DNA from: a virus
Direction: 5' to 3' (one strand)
Virus record (IMG/VR): IMGVR_UViG_3300023172_000199
Span: 1 to 23,198 of that record
Length of the DNA stretch: 23,198 nt
A program made the position numbers and the translations under genes. Shown here one piece after another: positions 7,968 through 15,224 of this stretch. The notes under the pieces were generated by a model. The model was not told where the DNA came from. It saw nothing but the letters and a program-made list of their open reading frames with translations, and searched no databases. Position 1 is the first letter of the stretch; each line of letters starts with the position of its first letter.

Positions 7968-7970
7968 ATA
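7963..7970 (+). promoter_or_regulatory. Late promoter (TATAAATA) for the structured leader and uvsY
   Basis: A perfect TATAAATA overlaps the stop codon of the preceding gene (TAA = 7965-7967). The T4 spacing predicts a transcript start at about 7976, which coincides with the 5' edge of the foldable segment at 7975-8061. Confidence 0.8.
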
Positions 7971-7974
7971 TACC

Positions 7975-8061
7975 GAGCAGACAATGGTTGACTTGGACAA
8001 TCATAGTTTGAGTCTCTTTAAAGAGATAATATAGTAACGCAAGTTACAACCCACTCTGCTC
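7975..8061 (+). ncRNA. Structured RNA or structured 5' leader upstream of uvsY
   Basis: No ORF occupies the 121-base gap, but it folds well. GAGCAGA (7975-7981) pairs perfectly with TCTGCTC (8055-8061). Inside this 7-bp closing stem are three hairpins: ATGGTTG/CAATCAT with loop ACTTGGA (7984-8004), TCTCT/AGAGA with loop TTAA (8013-8026), and GTAAC/GTTAC with a GCAA tetraloop of the GNRA type (8034-8047). GGTTG (7986-7990) can alternatively pair with CAACC (8047-8051), so two exclusive folds are possible. Transcription from the late promoter would start at the first paired bases. CTTTTATTATT follows. It is not a tRNA: no T-loop GTTC or usable anticodon loop is found. I do not recognise a known RNA family. 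Confidence 0.6.
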
Positions 8062-8088
8062 ACTTTTATTATTAGGATGTGAAATATA

Positions 8089-8517
8089 ATGACACTTGAA
8101 GAACTACAGGCTCAGGCCGCAAAAGACTTAGAAATCGACAATATAGAACTTGGTGATGAATCACTTAGGTCTGCAAGTCTACATCAAAAATATCTAACCA
8201 TCTACAATAACTTTAGACAACTCGTTCTTATGAATGAGGGTACTTACAATGTACTCAAACGTAAGAAGTGGGAATACTATGGTGGTAAAGCATCGCCAGA
8301 AGTCTATCGTGATAATCCCTTTGACTACAAAATTTTAAAACAAGACATTCCACTTTATCTGGATTCTGATGAAGAACTCATCAAAGCAAAACAGAAAGTA
8401 GAATACTATAAGATGTGTCAAGATTCCTGTGAACGGATTCTGAAACAAATTCAGTCTCGTGGTTGGGATATTAAAAATGCAATTGAATGGCGTAAATTTG
8501 TGGATGGGGCAATATGA
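8089..8517 (+). CDS. uvsY: Recombination mediator UvsY
   Basis: A 142-residue protein (T4 UvsY is 137) that helps load the UvsX recombinase on gp32-coated single-stranded DNA. The start MTLEELQAQAAKDLEID parallels T4 MRLEDLQEELKKDVFID. Other matches are LKRKKWEYYGGKASPEVY (T4 KARLDYYSGRGD) and the C-terminal CERILKQIQSRGWDIKN with WRKFVDGAI (T4 ALDAIKSRGFAIKH, MRAFEAGK). The ATG has a TTAGGATG site upstream. The gene overlaps the following oxygenase by ATGA. Expression appears to be under a late promoter with a structured leader; other early promoters outside the visible gap are not seen. Confidence 0.9.
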   Translation: MTLEELQAQAAKDLEIDNIELGDESLRSASLHQKYLTIYNNFRQLVLMNEGTYNVLKRKKWEYYGGKASPEVYRDNPFDYKILKQDIPLYLDSDEELIKAKQKVEYYKMCQDSCERILKQIQSRGWDIKNAIEWRKFVDGAI

Positions 8518-9059
8518 GGTATTGTCAACCATACATCATTGAACGTATTGGTGCAATAACCATATCTAAAGCTCTCGCAAAAGTTAATACTCAGTTAGAG
8601 GACGCAAAGATAGTGGGTGCGAGTGGACAAGTTCGCAGAAGCACTAAGGTTGATTGGATTAATGATAAAGATGTTTTAACATCATTCTTGGAATATGCAC
8701 AAGCGGCAAATAAAAATGCTGGGTGGGATTTTCATATTGATGTTATAGAACCACTACAATATGCAGAGTATTCTATTGAAGATGAGTTTGGATGGCATAT
8801 TGACCAACACAACAAACCATATGATGATGGTAGAGTGAGGAAGATTAGTTTCTCTATTTTTCTGAATGATGATTATGAAGGTGGTGAGTTTGATATAGAA
8901 ACAGGAAACCCACAGGAAGAAAAAAGATATACAACAATTAAAAGACAACCAAATACTGGTTTTTTCTTTCAATCGCACTATTGGCATAGAGTAAGACCAA
9001 TTACTAAAGGTGTACGCAAAAGTTTAGTTGGATGGGTACTTGGGCCTAAATTTAAATGA
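8514..9059 (+). CDS. 2-oxoglutarate/Fe(II)-dependent oxygenase (prolyl-4-hydroxylase type)
   Basis: A 181-residue dioxygenase of the P4H/PKHD fold. The iron-binding triad is visible: His95 and Asp97 in FGWHIDQHN, and His158 in SHYWHRVRP; Arg168 ten residues later (KGVRKSLVGWV) fits the 2-oxoglutarate carboxylate ligand. The central strand ISFSIFLNDDYEGGEFDIE is characteristic. Such proteins are frequent in marine T4-like phages, but the substrate (protein side chain, nucleic acid base or small molecule) is unknown. The ATG overlaps the uvsY stop (ATGA) and its own stop overlaps the uvsW start (ATGA), so it is translationally embedded between two recombination genes. Confidence 0.88.
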   Translation: MRYCQPYIIERIGAITISKALAKVNTQLEDAKIVGASGQVRRSTKVDWINDKDVLTSFLEYAQAANKNAGWDFHIDVIEPLQYAEYSIEDEFGWHIDQHNKPYDDGRVRKISFSIFLNDDYEGGEFDIETGNPQEEKRYTTIKRQPNTGFFFQSHYWHRVRPITKGVRKSLVGWVLGPKFK

Positions 9060-10531
9060 CCATAATCACCAAAAAGAATGAAGTATACCTACAAGTAGAA
9101 ACTGAACCCTCAACTGCAAGGGCGATTTCTGACTTCTTTACGTTTGAAGTTCCTGGCGCTCGTTTTATGCCTGCGTATCGAAATCGTATTTGGGATGGAA
9201 AGATTAGACTATTTTCTCCATCAACAGGAGAACTTTATCTTGGATTACTGCCATATTTACAAAAATATTTGACAGATTATGAAGAAGAATTTACAATAAG
9301 TGAGGAACTAAAAAATGAAAAAACAATCGACAGACCAACTCTTGATGGATACATTAGACAACTTAGACTTCGATCCAGTGGAAGAAATATCAAACCTCGT
9401 GATTATCAAATTGATGCCGTGGATTATGCTATCCGAAATCATAGGGCCCTTCTTCTTAGTCCTACCGCTTCTGGTAAGTCACTTATAATCTATATTCTGG
9501 TAAGGTATTATCAATTACTATTACAAGAAACCCAACAAGACAAAATCCTTATTCTTGTTCCGACAACATCTCTGGTTGAACAGATGTATTCTGATTTTAT
9601 CGACTATGGATGGCAAGAAGCTTATATGCAGAAGATTTACAGTGGACATGATAAACAAGTAACGAAACCAGTTGTTATATCGACATGGCAATCTATCTAC
9701 AAGTTTCCTAAGAGTTACTTTGAACAATTCGGTTGTGTGATTGGTGATGAAGCACATTTATTTAAGGCAAAATCTCTTACTTCAATTCTTACAAAACTTC
9801 ATTTGTGTAAATATAGGTTTGGACTAACTGGTACACTGGATGGTATGCAAACGCATCGCCTAGTACTAGAAGGATTATTTGGAACACTTAATAAAGTTAT
9901 TACAACAAAAGAACTGATAGATGAAAAGACACTAGCTGAATTTAAGATTAGGGCGCTAGTCTTAACATATCCAGAACATGAGTGTAAACTCGTAAAGGAT
10001 ATGAACTATCAAGATGAAATTGATTTTATTGTTACACACCCAAAAAGAAATGAATTTATAAAAGACTTGACATTGGCACTAAAAGGCAATACACTGGTGC
10101 TATTTCAATTTGTAGAGAAACATGGAAGTGTTATCTATGATATGATTAAGTCTAACACAGATAGAAAAGTGTTTTATGTGTTTGGTGGTACTGACACCCA
10201 AACCAGAGAGGATATTCGTGCAATTACAGAAAAAGAGAGGGATGCCATTATCGTTGCATCTTATGGCACGTTTTCTACTGGTATTAACATTAGGAATCTT
10301 CACAACATCGTGTTCTCAAGTCCAAGTAAGTCCAGAGTTCGTACCTTGCAATCAATTGGCCGTGGACTGCGTAGGAGTGAAACTAAGGATTCCGCTATCC
10401 TCTTTGATATTGCTGATGACCTCACCTATAAATCAAAAAGAAACTTTACAATTAACCATTTCATGGAACGAATAAATATCTATAATGAAGAGCAATTTGA
10501 TTATGAAATTAAAAGGATAAAACTAAAATGA
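9056..10531 (+). CDS. uvsW: UvsW helicase (SF2 RNA-DNA / recombination helicase)
   Basis: A 491-residue helicase (T4 UvsW is 587 in its longer form) that unwinds R-loops, regresses forks and promotes branch migration, helping the switch from origin- to recombination-dependent replication. The N-terminal ~100 residues are the small UvsW DNA-binding domain (FEVPGARFMPAYRNRIWDG). Then come the RecA-like domains: Q-motif region KPRDYQIDAV, Walker A SPTASGKS (135-142), DEAH box (231-234), motif III LTGT (257-260), and motif VI QSIGRGLRR (432-440). All key residues are intact. The start overlaps the oxygenase stop; the end overlaps the next ATG. Confidence 0.95.
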   Translation: MTIITKKNEVYLQVETEPSTARAISDFFTFEVPGARFMPAYRNRIWDGKIRLFSPSTGELYLGLLPYLQKYLTDYEEEFTISEELKNEKTIDRPTLDGYIRQLRLRSSGRNIKPRDYQIDAVDYAIRNHRALLLSPTASGKSLIIYILVRYYQLLLQETQQDKILILVPTTSLVEQMYSDFIDYGWQEAYMQKIYSGHDKQVTKPVVISTWQSIYKFPKSYFEQFGCVIGDEAHLFKAKSLTSILTKLHLCKYRFGLTGTLDGMQTHRLVLEGLFGTLNKVITTKELIDEKTLAEFKIRALVLTYPEHECKLVKDMNYQDEIDFIVTHPKRNEFIKDLTLALKGNTLVLFQFVEKHGSVIYDMIKSNTDRKVFYVFGGTDTQTREDIRAITEKERDAIIVASYGTFSTGINIRNLHNIVFSSPSKSRVRTLQSIGRGLRRSETKDSAILFDIADDLTYKSKRNFTINHFMERINIYNEEQFDYEIKRIKLK

Positions 10532-10929
10532 CAGAAAATAATATAAAAATACTAAAGCTGTCTAGTGGTGAAGAGATTATTTGTGATGTTGTTCAGTCTT
10601 TAGATTCACCCTATCTTAGTGTAACCTCTCCTATGAAATTAAATTCATATCCAAAAGCAACAAGAAATGGTATAGAAGAAGCCTTGTCTTTACAAAGGTG
10701 GATTCACTTTGCTAAAACCAACACATATGATATCCCCAAGTCTCAAATCATCGTACTTACTGAGGCCTCTTATGGGTTATCAAAGTTTTATGAGTATTGT
10801 GTTAGTAAATCTAGATTGGAGGATGAAGATGTATTAACTGGAGCTCCCACCAATAGAGAATTAGATGATATTGTTGAGGAACAATGGGATGAGGAGTTTG
10901 GTAGTCCAGACTCTAAGCTTATACATTAG
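10528..10929 (+). CDS. Conserved T4-like phage protein of unknown function, possible Sm-like fold
   Basis: A 133-residue acidic protein. Its N-terminal ~85 residues (IKILKLSSGEEIICDVV, then YLSVTSPMKL, and ALSLQRWIHF followed by IPKSQIIVLTEAS) read as a series of short beta strands reminiscent of Sm/LSm-type small barrels; that fold is inference only. After this comes a helix GLSKFYEYCVSKS and an acidic tail rich in Glu and Asp (residues 95-128). No catalytic motif. It overlaps uvsW by ATGA. The gene usually found between uvsW and 55 in marine T4-like phages is of this type. It closes the uvsY-uvsW transcription unit; the following 156 bases are non-coding. Confidence 0.8.
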   Translation: MTENNIKILKLSSGEEIICDVVQSLDSPYLSVTSPMKLNSYPKATRNGIEEALSLQRWIHFAKTNTYDIPKSQIIVLTEASYGLSKFYEYCVSKSRLEDEDVLTGAPTNRELDDIVEEQWDEEFGSPDSKLIH

Positions 10930-10966
10930 ATCTATTCATTCTCAAACCCAGCATAGTAAATATACC

Positions 10967-10979
10967 CTCTTGTCAAGAG
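10967..10979. repeat. Inverted repeat upstream of the gp55 promoter
   Basis: CTCTTG-T-CAAGAG, a 13-base near-perfect palindrome. Its left half continues as CTCTTGTCA, almost the same as CTCTTGACA at 11009-11017 in the promoter 42 bases downstream. The promoter itself contains a second inverted repeat, TCTTGA (11010-11015) with TCAAGA (11024-11029). A protein-binding site (operator) is possible but unproven. The rest of the 10930-11085 gap holds only the promoter and a short TCGC/GCGA hairpin in the leader. Confidence 0.4.
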
Positions 10980-11011
10980 AAAGTCAATAGATTTTTATAA
11001 TTATTTTTCTC

Positions 11012-11040
11012 TTGACATCTGAATCAAGATATAGTATGAT
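11012..11040 (+). promoter_or_regulatory. Sigma70-type promoter of the gp55 operon
   Basis: TTGACA (11012-11017), 17-base spacer, TATGAT (11035-11040). The -35 is preceded by CTC, giving CTCTTGACA as in two other promoters of this window. Expected start is around 11047, 40 bases before the gp55 ATG with a GGAG ribosome site. The leader carries TCGC/GCGA around ACTTTAA (11052-11066). Confidence 0.88.
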
Positions 11041-11085
11041 GTATCTATTAATCGCACTTTAAGCGACAATATATGTGGAGTTATT

Positions 11086-11652
11086 ATGGCTAAAAAACCA
11101 AAAGGAGCGCATTATGTCAATAATGCACAGTTCCTAGAAGCAATGAAAGAATGGAAAGAGCGTTGCAAAGAGGCTGAGGAACTAGGTGAACCACAACCAC
11201 CAGTGACTAATTATATCGGCGAATGCTTCTTGAAAATTGCAAACCACCTTTCTTACCGACCAAATTTTATCAATTACACCTATAGAGAAGAAATGATTTC
11301 TGATGGTATTGAAAACTGTCTACAGTATTGTAGCAACTTCAATCCAGATAAATCAAACAATCCTTTTGCGTATTTCACACAAATTATTTACTACGCCTTT
11401 ATTCGTAGGATACAAAAAGAAAAGAAACAACAACATATCAGACACAAAATAATTGAGAACATGAGTGTTGATGTTCTTGCAGTTGGAGAAGATATGGAAC
11501 AAGGACAGTTTGTTGATTATCTACAGAAGAATTTTCTACCAGCTGAAGATGTATATAAACCTAAGAAGAAAAAGAAGAGTGAACCAAAAGGCCTTGAAAA
11601 ATTTTATGATGACGATGGTGAAGAGATAAATGAAAATAGCGCTGATAACTGA
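11086..11652 (+). CDS. 55: Late-transcription sigma factor gp55
   Basis: A 188-residue sigma factor (T4 gp55 is 185) that directs host RNA polymerase to TATAAATA late promoters, acting with the gp45 clamp. The family core is clear: NNAQFLEAMKEWKER near the N-terminus, NYIGECFLKIANHLSYRPNF, YREEMISDGIENCLQYCSNF and FAYFTQIIYYAFIRRIQKEK, which is the region 2-like helix that binds the -10 element. The C-terminal part is lysine-rich and acidic, as in the family segment that contacts the sliding clamp. It is driven by a host-type promoter, consistent with being made before late genes. Its 3' end overlaps gp47 by 23 bases. Confidence 0.95.
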   Translation: MAKKPKGAHYVNNAQFLEAMKEWKERCKEAEELGEPQPPVTNYIGECFLKIANHLSYRPNFINYTYREEMISDGIENCLQYCSNFNPDKSNNPFAYFTQIIYYAFIRRIQKEKKQQHIRHKIIENMSVDVLAVGEDMEQGQFVDYLQKNFLPAEDVYKPKKKKKSEPKGLEKFYDDDGEEINENSADN

Positions 11653-12706
11653 TACTCACTTTGGCGCCCGTAATGATAGTTTAGCATTTAATGAATACTT
11701 CTATAAGTTTTGGGAAGAGATTTTCTTTCCTTACTTAGATGAACACAACATTAAAACGGTTATTCATTTGGGCGACCTTATGGACAGACGTAAGTTTGTT
11801 TCATATAAGATTGCAAAAGACTTGCGTGAAAGGTTTATCAAACCTTTTGTTGATAGAGGTATCACTGTCCATATTATGGCAGGGAATCACGACACCTACT
11901 ATAAAAACACCAATGAAATAAACTCATTATACGAACTGTTAGGTGGCCCAGGCGAGGAGAAATATCCTAACATTCATTGTTATGATGCACCTCTTACTGA
12001 AGAGTTTGATGGTACTGGTATTCACTTTATGCCATGGATTTGTACTGAAAACTATGAACAGTCTATGAGAAGTATTGAAATGACTTCTGCACAGATTTGT
12101 ATGGGGCATTTTGAAATCAATGGTTTTGAGATGCACGCTGGACATTTTTCAGAAAGTGGATATGATAAAGATTTTCTAAGAAAGTTTGATACTGTATTCT
12201 CTGGACACTTTCACAAGAAGTCTGACGATGGCCATGTTTATTATCTTGGTAACACCTATCAAATGACTTGGAGTGATGATGGTTGCCCAAAGGGTTTCCA
12301 TATCTTTGACACAAATACGAGAGAACTAGATCGTATTATTAATCCATACACAATCTTTGAAAAAATCTACTATGATGATTCAACAACAAATTATTCTGAT
12401 TTTAATGTATTGACATTGAAGGAAAAGTTTGTTAAAATAATCGTTGTTAATAAAAAGGACTTTTATCAGTTCGATAGGTTTATTGACAGAGTTTTGAATG
12501 AATCTGGTGCCCATGAGGTAAAGATTGTTGAGGACTTTAGTGAACTTGATGCAGAGAATGTTGATGATGCAATCATTGAGAATGCAGAAGATAACATGAC
12601 TTTGATTGAGCGTTACATTGATGAACTTGATGTTGACTTAGATAAAAAACGATTGACTAATATGATGAAGTCGTTGTATGTAGAAGCGAGTGACCTAGAA
12701 CTGTGA
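11630..12706 (+). CDS. 47: Recombination nuclease subunit gp47 (Mre11/SbcD-like)
   Basis: A 358-residue metallophosphoesterase (T4 gp47 is 339). With gp46 it resects DNA ends for recombination-dependent replication and takes part in host DNA degradation. All phosphoesterase motifs are visible: DTH (Asp8, His10), GDLMD (48-52), GNHD (85-88), MGH (His160) and GHFHKK (192-197). The C-terminal ~100 residues are helical and acidic and should bind the base of the gp46 coiled coil. ATG 11630 is used because the phosphoesterase domain begins immediately after it; GAAGAGAT serves as ribosome site inside gp55. Its stop overlaps the gp46 GTG start. Confidence 0.96.
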   Translation: MKIALITDTHFGARNDSLAFNEYFYKFWEEIFFPYLDEHNIKTVIHLGDLMDRRKFVSYKIAKDLRERFIKPFVDRGITVHIMAGNHDTYYKNTNEINSLYELLGGPGEEKYPNIHCYDAPLTEEFDGTGIHFMPWICTENYEQSMRSIEMTSAQICMGHFEINGFEMHAGHFSESGYDKDFLRKFDTVFSGHFHKKSDDGHVYYLGNTYQMTWSDDGCPKGFHIFDTNTRELDRIINPYTIFEKIYYDDSTTNYSDFNVLTLKEKFVKIIVVNKKDFYQFDRFIDRVLNESGAHEVKIVEDFSELDAENVDDAIIENAEDNMTLIERYIDELDVDLDKKRLTNMMKSLYVEASDLEL

Positions 12707-14409
12707 TTACTTTTAAATATGTACGCTGGAAGAACTTTCTTTCTACTGGCAATAATTTTACAGAAATACAGTTGGATAGAAGTCCAACTACTTTGATCAT
12801 TGGCGAAAACGGAGCAGGAAAGTCAACCATTCTTGATGCACTTTGTTTTGGCCTATTTAATAAACCATTTCGTAACATCTCAAAATCACAACTTGTTAAT
12901 TCAGTTAATGGTAGTGCTTCTATTGTTGAAGTTGAGTTTATTGTTGGTGGTAAAAATGTAAAGGTTATTCGTGGCATCAAACCTAATAAGTTTGAAGTAT
13001 ACGTTAATGATAACATGATTAATCAAGATGCGAATGCTCGTGATTATCAGAAACATCTAGAACAACAGATTTTGGGATTAAACTATCGTTCTTTTACACA
13101 GGTTGTTATTCTAGGTTCTTCTACCTTTGTTCCATTCATGCAGTTGTCTACAAAGGCACGCCGTGAGGTTGTTGAAGATATTCTAGATATCAAAGTATTT
13201 TCTTTGATGAACTTCTTGCTCAAGAACAAGAACAAAGAATTGAATGAAGAGATTCGTAATGTTGAATATCAGTATGATTTGACTAGTGAAAAAATTACTT
13301 TACAGGAAAAGTTTATTAAAAATGTAGTTGATAATAAATCTGTTATCATTACAGAAAACAAACAAAAGATTTCTGATAATAACTCTACTATCAATTCTAG
13401 AAAAGAAGAAATTAAATCATTTGAGAAAGATAAAAGTGATTTATCTTTTGATGCAGAGATAAAAATAAAGACTGAACAGAAACTTAAAAAACTAAGTCAA
13501 ACTGAAGCCGCACTTCAAAACAGAAAGGCAGAACATGACCGTCAAATCCAATTCTTCCAGAACAACGATGAATGTCCGACTTGCGAACAATCAATTACGA
13601 CTGCAACAAAGCAGACGCAGACAGAACTTCGCACTACAAAAATCGGAGAACTCGACACAGCAATCGACAGTTGCAAAACCCTTGAACGTGCCGAACAAGA
13701 CAGACTCAACACAATCTTAATCGACCTTGAAACCATTCGTCAGCATGATGTTGAGATTGCAAAGATTCGTTCCTCTATTATTGAACTAGAAAAGTTTAAT
13801 GTCAAGTTGCAGAAAGACATTGAGGCTTATGAAGCTGGTTCTATATCAGAAGATGATAAATCTAAACTTGATGAACTCAAAGGTAAAATTAAATACATCA
13901 ATGAACAAAAGTCTAAGTTAAACGAGGATAGATTCTATATTGATGTAGCACGAAATCTTTTACAAGACAGTGGTATTAAAACTAAGATTGTAAAACAATA
14001 TTTGCCAATTATGAACAAGTTGGTAAATACATATCTCAGTTCTATGGATTTCTTTGTCAACTTTAATATTGACGAAAACTTTCAAGAAACTATCAAGTCA
14101 CGTTTTCGTGATGAGTTTTCTTATGCATCATTCTCTGAAGGTGAGAAGATGCGTATCGACTTGGCACTACTCTTTACATGGAGAGCTGTCGCAAAGATGA
14201 AGAACTCAACCAATACTAATCTACTCATTCTTGATGAAATCTTTGATTCATCTTTGGATGGTACTGGTACAGATGATTTCCTCAAAATCTTGAATACGTT
14301 CAGTGATCAGAATGTATTCGTTATTTCCCATAAACAGGATATGTTGTTTGATAAATTCAGAAGCGTTATCCAATTCAAAAAAGAGAAGAACTTCTCAAAG
14401 GTGGCATAA
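12703..14409 (+). CDS. 46: Recombination nuclease subunit gp46 (Rad50/SbcC-like)
   Basis: A 568-residue ABC-type ATPase (T4 gp46 is 560), partner of gp47. Walker A GENGAGKST (34-42), signature FSEGEKMRIDLAL (477-489), Walker B LLILDEIFD (507-515) and the switch His in VISHKQD are intact. A long coiled coil (about 165-415) is interrupted by the zinc hook CPTC (291-294), through which two molecules dimerise. The start is GTG 12703, overlapping the gp47 stop (GTGA); it places the first strand ITFKYVRWKNF directly at the N-terminus. Codon use changes sharply at 13505-13740, around the hook: most pyrimidine-ending codons there end in C, unlike the rest of the gene. Confidence 0.96.
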   Translation: MITFKYVRWKNFLSTGNNFTEIQLDRSPTTLIIGENGAGKSTILDALCFGLFNKPFRNISKSQLVNSVNGSASIVEVEFIVGGKNVKVIRGIKPNKFEVYVNDNMINQDANARDYQKHLEQQILGLNYRSFTQVVILGSSTFVPFMQLSTKARREVVEDILDIKVFSLMNFLLKNKNKELNEEIRNVEYQYDLTSEKITLQEKFIKNVVDNKSVIITENKQKISDNNSTINSRKEEIKSFEKDKSDLSFDAEIKIKTEQKLKKLSQTEAALQNRKAEHDRQIQFFQNNDECPTCEQSITTATKQTQTELRTTKIGELDTAIDSCKTLERAEQDRLNTILIDLETIRQHDVEIAKIRSSIIELEKFNVKLQKDIEAYEAGSISEDDKSKLDELKGKIKYINEQKSKLNEDRFYIDVARNLLQDSGIKTKIVKQYLPIMNKLVNTYLSSMDFFVNFNIDENFQETIKSRFRDEFSYASFSEGEKMRIDLALLFTWRAVAKMKNSTNTNLLILDEIFDSSLDGTGTDDFLKILNTFSDQNVFVISHKQDMLFDKFRSVIQFKKEKNFSKVA

Positions 14410-14410
14410 T

Positions 14411-14719
14411 ATGAAACAAAGTGAACGATTTTATGAATTACTAGAAGAAATGAAAATAACACATGACGCAAAACGTCACGACTATGCAAGTACGGAAGAT
14501 GTGTTTGCAAACTTTAGACACTGTGAGATTGCTGGTATTCCAGCATGGAAAGGTGTTGCAGTTCGTATCAGCGACAAGTTTAGTCGTATCATGGGATTTG
14601 CAAGGAAAGAAAGATTGCAAGTAAAAGATGAGAGTATCAAGGATACTTTGGTTGACATGGCAAACTATGCTTTAATCGCACTAATTCTTTATGAGGAAGA
14701 TAATGGGAAAAAGAAGTGA
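14411..14719 (+). CDS. Nmad1/DUF1599-type small protein (nucleotide metabolism/modification-associated)
   Basis: A 102-residue, probably all-helical protein. It shows the DUF1599 pattern: KRHDYASTEDVFANF (the K-x-x-DY motif), a Gly-Ile-x-x-Trp turn (AGIPAWKG), ISDKFSRIMGFAR (D-K-x-x-R motif), and IKDTLVDMANYALIALIL (D-x-x-x-D-x-x-N-Y motif). The spacing of acidic residues resembles all-alpha NTP pyrophosphohydrolases (MazG/dUTPase-like), and phage members are linked with modified-nucleotide pathways. The enzymatic activity here is inference. The ATG lies one base after the gp46 stop; the C-terminus overlaps the methyltransferase gene by 17 bases. Confidence 0.78.
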   Translation: MKQSERFYELLEEMKITHDAKRHDYASTEDVFANFRHCEIAGIPAWKGVAVRISDKFSRIMGFARKERLQVKDESIKDTLVDMANYALIALILYEEDNGKKK

Positions 14720-15224
14720 TTTTGAAAGAATAGAAAGAGATTTCTATCCAACACCATATTCGGCAGTTGCGCCTCTTATTGCACATCTACCACAAAAACC
14801 ATTTACCTTTGTTGAGCCATGTGCTGGTGACGGTAGATTGATTGACCACTTGGGGTTGCATAATGGAATGTGCATTCATGCATCTGATATTGAACCACAG
14901 TCTGACGAAATAATGGAAATGGATTGTTTTGATGTAAATGCAAAGGCACAATACATTATTACAAATCCACCTTGGAATCGTAAGATACTCCATCCAATGA
15001 TAGAACATTTTTCTAATATTGCTCCTACATGGTTTCTTTTTGATTCAGATTGGATGCATACAAAACAATCAATTCCCTTCTTGACAAAACTAAAAAAAGT
15101 TGTTAGTATAGGAAGAGTAAAGTGGATTGAGGGTAGCAGTAGCGTTGGTAAAGACAATTGCTGTTGGTATCTATTCGACAACACAGATATGGTGAAACCT
15201 ATCGAATTTTGGGGCAGAACATGA
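14703..15224 (+). CDS. SAM-dependent methyltransferase, DNA adenine-N6 type motifs
   Basis: A 173-residue protein with the class I methyltransferase fold. ERDFYPTPYSAV (11-22) and EPCAGDGRL (38-46, motif I, SAM binding) are followed by the acidic SDIEP (motif II) and NPPW (88-91, motif IV, typical of adenine-N6 or amino-group methylation). There is no separate target-recognition domain, so specificity, if on DNA, must lie in short loops; an RNA or protein target is not excluded. I chose ATG 14703 over an upstream in-frame ATG because it places the DFYPTP motif at the usual distance from the N-terminus. The stop overlaps the deformylase start (ATGA). Confidence 0.82.
   Translation: MGKRSDFERIERDFYPTPYSAVAPLIAHLPQKPFTFVEPCAGDGRLIDHLGLHNGMCIHASDIEPQSDEIMEMDCFDVNAKAQYIITNPPWNRKILHPMIEHFSNIAPTWFLFDSDWMHTKQSIPFLTKLKKVVSIGRVKWIEGSSSVGKDNCCWYLFDNTDMVKPIEFWGRT

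Noticed and set aside
7975-8061. Class II tRNA (Leu/Ser-like length of 87 bases with 7-bp acceptor-like stem)
   Set aside because: No T-loop GTTC-type sequence with a matching stem, no D-arm at the right place, and no loop with pyrimidine-U before a three-base anticodon. The three inner hairpins have the wrong sizes.
9269-9297. TTGACA-17-TACAAT inside uvsW
   Set aside because: Good match, but it is within the coding region far from any gene start and has no CTC extension; likely chance in AT-rich DNA.
10067-10095. TTGACA-17-TACACT inside uvsW
   Set aside because: Weak -10 and an intragenic position; the codons encode ordinary helicase sequence.
10467-10476. AATAAATA late-box-like sequence near the end of uvsW
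   Set aside because: Not a full TATAAATA match and inside the coding region; could serve the next gene, but the evidence is too thin.
13535-13736. Open frames on both strands within gp46
   Set aside because: They arise from the unusual codon use of the zinc-hook patch; no start signals and no sensible proteins.
14303-14410. Upstream extension of the Nmad1-like gene into gp46
   Set aside because: The extra 36 residues overlap the conserved end of gp46 out of frame, and the ATG at 14411 directly precedes the conserved domain.
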